Assembly: GCF_051133435.1 (NCBI RefSeq)
Contig: NZ_JBPGNY010000001.1
Span: forward strand, 124,001 to 188,000
Origin: JAAYAO01 sp051133435
GTDB lineage: Bacteria > Actinomycetota > Actinomycetes > Propionibacteriales > Propionibacteriaceae
Direction of reading: 5' to 3'
DNA length: 64,000 nt
The notes beneath the pieces are model-generated. The model saw only the letters and a list, made by a program, of their open reading frames with translations. It did no database searches and was not told the origin of the DNA. The number at the start of each line of letters is the position of its first letter. The stretch's first letter is position 1. Shown piece by piece: positions 58,181 through 64,000 of this stretch. The position numbers were made by a program, and so were the translations under genes.

Positions 58181-58585
58181 TCAGACGTTGTAGCCCAGGG
58201 CACGCAACTGTTCGCGGCCGTCCTCGGTGATCTTGTCCACGCCCCACGGCGGCATCCAGACCCAGTTGATCTCGTGGTTGTTGACCAGGCCCTCCAGGGC
58301 GGCGGCGGTCTGGTCCTCGATCACGTCGGTCAGCGGGCAGGCCGCGCTGGTCAGGGTCATGTCGATCACGGCGTGGTTGCCCTCTTCGACGTGGACTCCG
58401 TAGACCAGACCGAGGTCGACGATGTTGATGCCGAGTTCGGGGTCGACGACGTCCTTGAGGGCCTCGGTGAGGTCTTCCTCGGTGGTCACCGAGGTTGCGG
58501 CCCCGGCCGAGCCGTCGGGCAGGGTGTCGCGCACCAGGTCGGACGGGCGCACCTCGTTGCCGGGGGTCTCAGCGTTTTCGGTCAT
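58181..58585 (-). CDS. sufT: MIP18/DUF59-family Fe-S cluster assembly factor (SufT-like)
   Basis: A 134-residue protein with the DUF59 core DVVDPELGINIVDLGLVYGV near 45-64 and the conserved TSAACPLTD with its reactive Cys. These factors help mature Fe-S proteins. It ends the suf operon, the usual place in actinobacteria. ATG 58585 overlaps the sufU stop by four bases; the extension upstream to 58657 lies inside sufU. The N-terminal 30 residues are acidic and poorly conserved. Confidence 0.9.
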   Translation of the reverse strand: MTENAETPGNEVRPSDLVRDTLPDGSAGAATSVTTEEDLTEALKDVVDPELGINIVDLGLVYGVHVEEGNHAVIDMTLTSAACPLTDVIEDQTAAALEGLVNNHEINWVWMPPWGVDKITEDGREQLRALGYNV

Positions 58586-59034
58586 CCGTTGGCTCCTTGT
58601 CCTTCGGTGGCTTGGTGGACCGCGTCGGCGAAGGCCGACCAGCCCAGCAGGGCACATTTCACCCGGGCGGGGAATTTCGCCACCCCGTGAAAGGCGATCG
58701 CGTCCTCGAAACGGTCTTCGTCGAGTTCGATCTTGCCCTGCCCGTGCATCATTTCCTTGAATTCCTCGTACAGCTCCAGGCCGTGGTCGAGGTCGTGGCC
58801 GATCACCAGCTCGGTCATGATCGAGGTCGACGCCTGCGAGATCGAGCAGCCCTCACCGTGGTACGACACGTCGGCCACCCGGTCACCATCGAGGTTCACC
58901 CGCAGGGTCAGCTCGTCACCGCAGGACGGGTTCACGTGGTGCACCTCGGCCTGGTAGGGCTCGCGCAGGCCGGAGTTCGACTTGGCTCGGTAGTGATCCA
59001 GGATGATGTCCTGGTACAAGGCGTTGACGTCCAT
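58582..59034 (-). CDS. sufU: Fe-S assembly protein SufU
   Basis: A 150-residue zinc-dependent sulfur carrier/scaffold that accepts sulfur from SufS. The ligands Cys38, Asp40, Cys63 and Cys127 are in place (NPSCGDEL, GEGCSISQA, RVKCALLGW), including the SufU-type insertion between the second and third Cys. ATG 59034 overlaps the sufS stop (TGATG). Confidence 0.93.
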   Translation of the reverse strand: MDVNALYQDIILDHYRAKSNSGLREPYQAEVHHVNPSCGDELTLRVNLDGDRVADVSYHGEGCSISQASTSIMTELVIGHDLDHGLELYEEFKEMMHGQGKIELDEDRFEDAIAFHGVAKFPARVKCALLGWSAFADAVHQATEGQGANG

Positions 59035-60278
59035 CAGCGTCCCTTGAAGAAGTCGGTGGTCCAGTTCAGGGCCTCGATCAGCACGTCGATCTCGGCCTCG
59101 GTGTTGTACAGGTACAACGATGCCCGCGACGACGACTGCACCCCCAACCGCTCGTGCACCGGACGGGCGCAATGGTGCCCGCCCCGGATCGCCACGCCCC
59201 GCGAGTCGAGAAGCTGGGACACATCGTGGGGATGGATGTCGTCGAGCCGGAAGGAGAATGCTCCGCCGCGGTTCTCGCTGGTGGTCGGGCCCAACAAGCG
59301 CAAACCGGGGACGGTGCCCAGGCCGGCCAGGGCGTATTCGACCAGTTGGTGTTCGCGTTCGGCGATCGCGGGCATCCCGATGGCCGACAGGTAGTCGACC
59401 GCCGCGCCCAGACCAACAGCTTGGACGATCGGCGGGGTGCCGGCCTCGAACCGGGCCGGCGGTGCGGCATAGGTCGAGCCGGTCATCCTGACCACCTCGA
59501 TCATCTCCCCGCCGCCGAGGAAGGGCGGCAGTTCGGCCAGCAGGTCGTAGCGTCCCCAGACCACACCGATACCGGTGGGGCCGAGCATCTTGTGCGCGGT
59601 GAACACGAACAGGTCGACCCCGAGGGCCGCGACGTCGGTGGGCAGGTGCGGCACACCCTGGGAGGCGTCGACGACGACCTTGGCGCCGAAGGCGTGCGCA
59701 CGCTCGGCGATCTCGGCGATCGGGTTGATCGTGCCCAGCACGTTCGACACCCAGGTCACCGACACGATCTTGGTGCGCTCGTTGATCAGCGACTCGTCCG
59801 CCAGATCGAGGCGGCCCTCGTCGGTGATGTCGAACCAGCGCAGGGTGGCGCCGGTGCGTTCGGCCAGCATCTGCCAGGGCACGATGTTGGAGTGGTGCTC
59901 CATCACCGAGATCACGATCTCGTCGCCTGGGCCCAGCCCCGCACCCAGCGAATGGGCGGTGAGGTTCAATCCCGCCGAGGCGTTACCGACGAAGACGACT
60001 TCCTCGGCACGCGCCGCACCGATGAACCGGGCCACCTTGGCCCGCGCGCCCTCGTAGGCCTCGGTGGCCTCCGCACCGAGCAGGTGCATGGCGCGGGCGA
60101 CGTTGGCGTTGTGCTGCAGATAGTGGTCGGCCATCGCGTCGACGACCTGGCGGGGCTTCTGCGAGGTGTTGCCCGAGTCGAGGTAGGTGATCGGCTTTCC
60201 GGGTGCATACTCCCGCGCCAGGATCGGGAAGTCCTCCCGAATCCCGGCGACATCGAAGGGTGCGGCAGCCCGGGTCAT
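59034..60278 (-). CDS. sufS: Cysteine desulfurase SufS
   Basis: A 414-residue group II cysteine desulfurase that uses PLP to mobilise sulfur from cysteine. PLP Lys230 lies in FTAHKMLGPTG, and the catalytic Cys370 in RGGHHCARP within the group II loop. His129 in EHHSN stacks on PLP. Stop and start overlap sufU and sufC by one base each. Works with SufU encoded next. Confidence 0.95.
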   Translation of the reverse strand: MTRAAAPFDVAGIREDFPILAREYAPGKPITYLDSGNTSQKPRQVVDAMADHYLQHNANVARAMHLLGAEATEAYEGARAKVARFIGAARAEEVVFVGNASAGLNLTAHSLGAGLGPGDEIVISVMEHHSNIVPWQMLAERTGATLRWFDITDEGRLDLADESLINERTKIVSVTWVSNVLGTINPIAEIAERAHAFGAKVVVDASQGVPHLPTDVAALGVDLFVFTAHKMLGPTGIGVVWGRYDLLAELPPFLGGGEMIEVVRMTGSTYAAPPARFEAGTPPIVQAVGLGAAVDYLSAIGMPAIAEREHQLVEYALAGLGTVPGLRLLGPTTSENRGGAFSFRLDDIHPHDVSQLLDSRGVAIRGGHHCARPVHERLGVQSSSRASLYLYNTEAEIDVLIEALNWTTDFFKGR

Positions 60279-61039
60279 CAGCCCTGCGCCACCTTGATGT
60301 ACTTGTCATAGCCCTCGGCCTCGAGTTCGTCGGCCAGTTCGCTGCCGCCGCTGTTGACCAGCTGGCCGCCGACGAACACATGCACCCGATCGGGCTTGAT
60401 GTAACGCAGAATGCGGGTGTAGTGGGTGATCAGCAGGACACCCTTGCCACCCTGGGCGTGGAAGCGGTTCACCCCTTCGGAGACGATCCGCACCGCGTCG
60501 ATGTCCAAGCCGGAGTCGGTCTCGTCCAGGATCGCGAACTTCGGGTCGAGCAGTTCGAGCTGGGCGATCTCGTGACGCTTCTTCTCACCGCCGGAGAAGC
60601 CCTCGTTGACCGAGCGCTGGGCGAAGGTCTTGTCCAGGCCGAGGCGGGTCAGCGATTCGTTGACCTCCTTGACCCAGGTGCGCACCTTGGGCGCCTCCCC
60701 CGACATCGCGGTGCGGGCGGTGCGCAGGAAGTTCGCGACCGACACCCCGGGCACCTCGACCGGGTACTGCATGCCCAGGTACAGGCCGGCGCGGGCGCGC
60801 TCGTCGACACCGAGGGACAGCAGGTCCTCGCCGTCGAGGGTGGCGGTACCGGAGGTGACGTGGTACTTGGGGTGGCCGGCCAGGGCGTAGGCCAAGGTCG
60901 ACTTGCCGGAGCCGTTCGGGCCCATGATCGCGTGGACCTCACCGGTGTTGACCGTCAGGTTGACCCCCGTGAGGATCTCCTTCGGGCCGGATTCGGTGTG
61001 GACCTCAACCCGCAGGTCGTTGATCTCGAGCGTTGCCAT
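60278..61039 (-). CDS. sufC: Fe-S assembly ATPase SufC
   Basis: A 253-residue ABC-type ATPase of the SufBCD scaffold. Walker A GPNGSGKS at 40-47, signature FSGGEKKR near 144 and FAILDETDSGLD near 165 (the D-E-T-D-S-G-L-D motif is diagnostic of SufC) are present. The ATG follows the sufD stop by 7 bases and has an AAACC-type leader. Confidence 0.95.
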   Translation of the reverse strand: MATLEINDLRVEVHTESGPKEILTGVNLTVNTGEVHAIMGPNGSGKSTLAYALAGHPKYHVTSGTATLDGEDLLSLGVDERARAGLYLGMQYPVEVPGVSVANFLRTARTAMSGEAPKVRTWVKEVNESLTRLGLDKTFAQRSVNEGFSGGEKKRHEIAQLELLDPKFAILDETDSGLDIDAVRIVSEGVNRFHAQGGKGVLLITHYTRILRYIKPDRVHVFVGGQLVNSGGSELADELEAEGYDKYIKVAQG

Positions 61040-61046
61040 GGTTTTC

Positions 61047-62234
61047 TCAGGACTCCTGGATGTCGTCGGGGATGGTGGTCGAGGGGCCGATCGTGGCGCT
61101 GAGTTCGTCCTCCAGCGCGTTGGTCAGGCCGGCGACGATCTCGGGGTCGTCGATCCGGCGCAGAATATCGGCGAAGAAACCGTGCACCACGAGGCGGCGG
61201 GCCTCGTTCTCGTCGATGCCGCGGCTGCGCAGGTAGAAGAGTTGTTCGTCGTCGAACCGGCCGGTGGTGCTGGAGTGACCGGCACCGTCGATCTCACCGG
61301 TCTCGATCTCCAGGTTCGGCACCGAGTCGGCCCGACAGCCGTCGGTGAGCACCAGGTTGCGGTTCGATTCGTAGGTGTTGATCCCGGTCGCTGCCTTGCG
61401 GATCAGCACGTCACCGATCCACACCGAGTGCGCGCCCTCACCCTGCAGGGCCCCGCGGTAGTCGACATTCGACTGGGTGTGCGGTTCGTTGTGGTCAACG
61501 AAAATCCGGTGCTCGATGTGCTGGCCGGCATCGACGAAGTACAGGCCGTACTGGTCGATCTTGCCGCCGGGCCCGTCGTAGGCGACGTTCTCCAACAGCC
61601 GGACGATGTCACCACCGAGGCTGACGGTCACGGTCTGCACCGAGGCATCCCGGCCGACCCGGATATTGGTCTGACCGCCGTGGGCCGCGTCGTCGTCCCA
61701 GTCCTGGATCGAGACCAGATTCAGATTCGCCCCATCGCCGACCAGGACGGTCACCGAGGCGGCGTACGAACCCGTCCCCCGGTGCCGCAACACCAGCGAG
61801 CCCTTCGCGAACTGGCCGACGGTGATCAACACGTGGGAGTGCACGGTCTCACCGGAGCCGGTCAGGTCGAGCACCACGGTGTCGTCGAGTTCCACCTCAC
61901 GGGGCAGGTCGAGATGCCACACCGAGGGGGCGTTGGCCACCGCCAGGGCGGCGATCCGGTCGGACGGGGCCACCGCGCCGAGCTCCTTGGCCTGCTCGAG
62001 ATCGATCTCGCGAGCAACCACCTGCTCGGGCAGGTCACCGGAGACGGTCAGGCGCGCGCCGGTGCCCTCCCCGTCCAGCAGGGTCTTGAGCCGCTTGAGC
62101 GGGGTGAACCGCCACACCTCCTCGCGTCCGGTCGGCATCGGGTGGTCGGCCGGGTCGAAGGACGGGTCGGGGTGCAGGTGGCTGGCGATGGTGCCGTTGG
62201 CCTCGAGGGCTTCGAGCACAGGGGTAGCGGACAA
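61047..62234 (-). CDS. sufD: Fe-S assembly protein SufD
   Basis: A 395-residue SufB paralogue forming the scaffold with SufB and SufC. The C-terminal beta-helix domain contains GHSSTTGRFDDEQLFYLRSRGI and VHGFFADILRRI, both SufD/SufB hallmarks including a conserved His near 325. Start ATG 62234 is used; spacing to sufB is 50 bases. Confidence 0.92.
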   Translation of the reverse strand: MSATPVLEALEANGTIASHLHPDPSFDPADHPMPTGREEVWRFTPLKRLKTLLDGEGTGARLTVSGDLPEQVVAREIDLEQAKELGAVAPSDRIAALAVANAPSVWHLDLPREVELDDTVVLDLTGSGETVHSHVLITVGQFAKGSLVLRHRGTGSYAASVTVLVGDGANLNLVSIQDWDDDAAHGGQTNIRVGRDASVQTVTVSLGGDIVRLLENVAYDGPGGKIDQYGLYFVDAGQHIEHRIFVDHNEPHTQSNVDYRGALQGEGAHSVWIGDVLIRKAATGINTYESNRNLVLTDGCRADSVPNLEIETGEIDGAGHSSTTGRFDDEQLFYLRSRGIDENEARRLVVHGFFADILRRIDDPEIVAGLTNALEDELSATIGPSTTIPDDIQES

Positions 62235-62284
62235 CGTGGTTCAGCTTCTTTCGTGGTCGTGCGGGCGGGAGTGCTGGGGCCGGG

Positions 62285-63712
62285 TCAGCCGACCGAACCT
62301 TCCATCTGCAGTTCGATCAGCCGGTTCAGTTCCAGCGCGTACTCCATCGGCAGTTCCTTGGCGATCGGCTCGATGAATCCACGCACGATCATCGCCATCG
62401 CCTCCTCCTCGGCCATGCCGCGGCTCATCAGGTAGAACAACTGGTCGTCGGACACCTTCGACACGGTCGCCTCGTGCGCCATCGACACCTCGTCCTCACG
62501 GACGTCGACATAGGGGTAGGTGTCGGAGCGGGAGATCTGGTCGACCAGCAGGGCGTCACAGATCACCGAGGAGGCCGAGCCGTGCGCGCCCTCCTGGACC
62601 TGCACCAGACCGCGGTAGGACGAGCGGCCACCGCCACGGGCCACCGACTTCGACACGATGGACGAGTAGGTGTGCGGGGCGCAGTGCACCATCTTCGACC
62701 CGGCGTCCTGGTGCTGGCCGGCACCGGCCAGGGCGATCGACAGGGTTTCGCCACGGGCGTGCTCGCCCATCAGGTACACTGCGGGGTACTTCATGGTGAC
62801 CTTGGAGCCGATGTTGCCGTCGACCCATTCCATCGTGGCGCCGGCCTCACAGGTGGCACGCTTGGTGACCAGGTTGTACACGTTGGTCGACCAGTTCTGA
62901 ATGGTGGTGTACCGGCAGCGGCCGCCCTTCTTCACCACGATCTCGACCACGGCCGAGTGCAGCGAATCGGACTTGTAGATCGGCGCGGTGCAGCCCTCGA
63001 CGTAGTGCACGTAGGCGTCCTCGTCGACGATGATCAGAGTGCGCTCGAACTGGCCCATGTTCTCGGTGTTGATCCGGAAGTAGGCCTGCAGCGGGATCTC
63101 GACGTGCACACCCTTCGGCACGTAGATGAACGAGCCGCCCGACCACACCGCGGTGTTCAGCGCAGAGAACTTGTTGTCACCGGGCGGGATGACGGTGCCG
63201 AAGTACTCCTCGAACAGTTCGGGGTGCTCACGCAGTGCGGTGTCGGTGTCGAGGAAGACCACACCCTGCTTCTCGAGCTCCTCGTTGATCTTGTGGTAGA
63301 CCACCTCGGACTCGTACTGGGCGGCCACACCGGCCACCAGCCGGGCCTTCTCGGCCTCGGGGATACCGAGCTTGTCGTAGGTGTTCTTGATGTCCTCGGG
63401 CAGGTCTTCCCAGGTCTGGGCCTGGCGCTCGGTGGAGCGCACGAAGTACTTGATGTTGTCGAAGTCGATGTCGTCGAGTTCGGCACCCCACACCGGCATC
63501 GGCTTGCGCTCGAAGAGCTTCAGCGACTTCAGTCGCAGCTTGCGCATCCAATCGGGCTCGTCCTTGAGGTCGGAGATGTTCTCGACCACCGCCGGCGACA
63601 GGCCGCGCTGGGCTGCGGCGCCGGCCTCGTCGGAGTCGCGCCAGCCGAATTCGTAACGGCCCAGCGCAGCGAGCTGCTCGTCCTGGGTCATCGGGCGTTC
63701 GGTCTGAGTCAC
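62285..63712 (-). CDS. sufB: Fe-S assembly protein SufB
   Basis: A 475-residue core scaffold. It carries QNWSTNVYNLVTKRA near 255, AGSKMVHCAPHTYSSI with the conserved Cys near 365, and QISRSDTYPYVDVRED near 410 with the conserved region that supports cluster transfer. No intein is present. GTG 63712 overlaps the regulator stop by four bases (GTGA) and has GGAAGG upstream, so it is preferred over a longer frame to 63886. Confidence 0.93.
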   Translation of the reverse strand: MTQTERPMTQDEQLAALGRYEFGWRDSDEAGAAAQRGLSPAVVENISDLKDEPDWMRKLRLKSLKLFERKPMPVWGAELDDIDFDNIKYFVRSTERQAQTWEDLPEDIKNTYDKLGIPEAEKARLVAGVAAQYESEVVYHKINEELEKQGVVFLDTDTALREHPELFEEYFGTVIPPGDNKFSALNTAVWSGGSFIYVPKGVHVEIPLQAYFRINTENMGQFERTLIIVDEDAYVHYVEGCTAPIYKSDSLHSAVVEIVVKKGGRCRYTTIQNWSTNVYNLVTKRATCEAGATMEWVDGNIGSKVTMKYPAVYLMGEHARGETLSIALAGAGQHQDAGSKMVHCAPHTYSSIVSKSVARGGGRSSYRGLVQVQEGAHGSASSVICDALLVDQISRSDTYPYVDVREDEVSMAHEATVSKVSDDQLFYLMSRGMAEEEAMAMIVRGFIEPIAKELPMEYALELNRLIELQMEGSVG

Positions 63713-64000
63713 TGTTCGACCTTCCTGGTATGGGGGATGTGCGTGGTGCACACCCCGTCGCCGTGGGCGATCGTCGCCAGACGTTGCACATGCACGCCCA
63801 GCAACTCTGCGAAGAGCTCGGTCTCCGCCTCGCACAGTTCGGGGAACCGCTCGGCCACCGTGGCAATCGGACAGTGGTGCTGACACAATTGCTCGCCGGC
63901 CGGCGCGGCCTGCTGACTGACCACGAAACCGTCCTCGTCGAGCGCTTGGGCAAGCGCATCGGCGGGCGTCACGTCGTCGGCCGACAGGTCACGATACCGC
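63709..64000 (-). CDS. sufR: SufR-like Fe-S transcriptional regulator (partial, runs off window)
   Basis: Only the C-terminal 97 or so residues lie inside the window; the frame is open to base 64000, so the winged-helix N-terminus is missing. The visible part has the cluster-ligand set CQHHCPIA, LCEAE and GDGVCTTHIP, typical of SufR repressors, which sense Fe-S status and repress the suf operon. It is first in the sufR-B-D-C-S-U-T operon and overlaps sufB by four bases. Confidence 0.82.
   Translation of the reverse strand, partial: RYRDLSADDVTPADALAQALDEDGFVVSQQAAPAGEQLCQHHCPIATVAERFPELCEAETELFAELLGVHVQRLATIAHGDGVCTTHIPHTRKVEQ

Noticed and set aside
1..64000. tRNA, rRNA, riboswitch or CRISPR loci
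   Set aside because: No cloverleaf, conserved rRNA segment, riboswitch core or spacer array was recognised by eye; gaps between genes are short.

Overview
This window is a densely packed, high-GC chromosome segment with no rRNA, tRNA, phage or IS genes that I can see. The gene repertoire points to an Actinomycetota chromosome. Supporting signs are a fabG-fabI pair laid out like mycobacterial fabG1-inhA, SURF1, a DUF3099 protein, a sufR-B-D-C-S-U-T operon, a SigE-family sigma factor and apparent leaderless promoters. A Propionibacteriales-like host is my best guess, but the sequence alone does not settle it. After start correction no gap between genes exceeds about 290 bases.

Layout. 0-7.9 kb holds housekeeping genes: lactonase-like propeller, peptide deformylase, SpoU-type RNA methyltransferase, an NfeD-like protein with an ABC ATPase, fabI and fabG, DUF3099, moaA, DUF6457 and SURF1. 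7.8-12.4 kb holds a large polytopic membrane protein coupled to a membrane-anchored PQQ-type beta-propeller, divergent from an XRE regulator. 12.4-16.7 kb is a polyhydroxyalkanoate (PHA) locus: a depolymerase-like hydrolase, phasin, PHA synthase and MaoC/PhaJ-like hydratase. 16.8-23.9 kb has an RlmA-like methyltransferase with an in-frame tandem repeat, a four-subunit 2-oxoacid:ferredoxin oxidoreductase operon with a GntR gene inside it, and a divergent dehydrogenase/acyl-CoA ligase pair. 23.9-34.5 kb is a catabolic island: SIS isomerase, hotdog thioesterase, acyl-CoA ligase, a complete Liv-type ABC importer, SMP-30 lactonase, two NTF2/SnoaL-like dehydratase-like proteins and an SDR.

34.5-43 kb contains three paralogous family-5 solute-binding lipoproteins with no permeases nearby. 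Two of them are separated by a 3.3-kb cassette (ankyrin protein, GT-C-like membrane protein, sigma factor, membrane partner) bracketed by a near-identical 16-bp direct repeat. 43-48.4 kb has a small membrane-anchored protein, an ABC exporter, an ABC-F ATPase and an SDR of the (R)-3-hydroxyacyl-CoA dehydrogenase type. 48.5-57.2 kb is a carbon-phosphorus lyase operon in the order phnD-C-E-F-G-H-I-J-K-L-M, divergent from a 2H phosphoesterase. 58.2-64 kb is the Suf Fe-S assembly operon, whose regulator gene runs off the window end.

How the parts work together. The PHA locus and the distant SDR at 47.6-48.4 kb share an identical 11-bp promoter element, which suggests one regulon for (R)-hydroxyacyl-CoA supply and granule coating. 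The Phn operon imports and cleaves phosphonates. Its PhnL has lost the ATPase motifs, and no phnP or phnN is visible, so the divergent 2H phosphoesterase is a candidate for the cyclic-phosphate opening step. The Suf operon would supply Fe-S clusters to MoaA, PhnJ and the ferredoxin-linked oxidoreductase.
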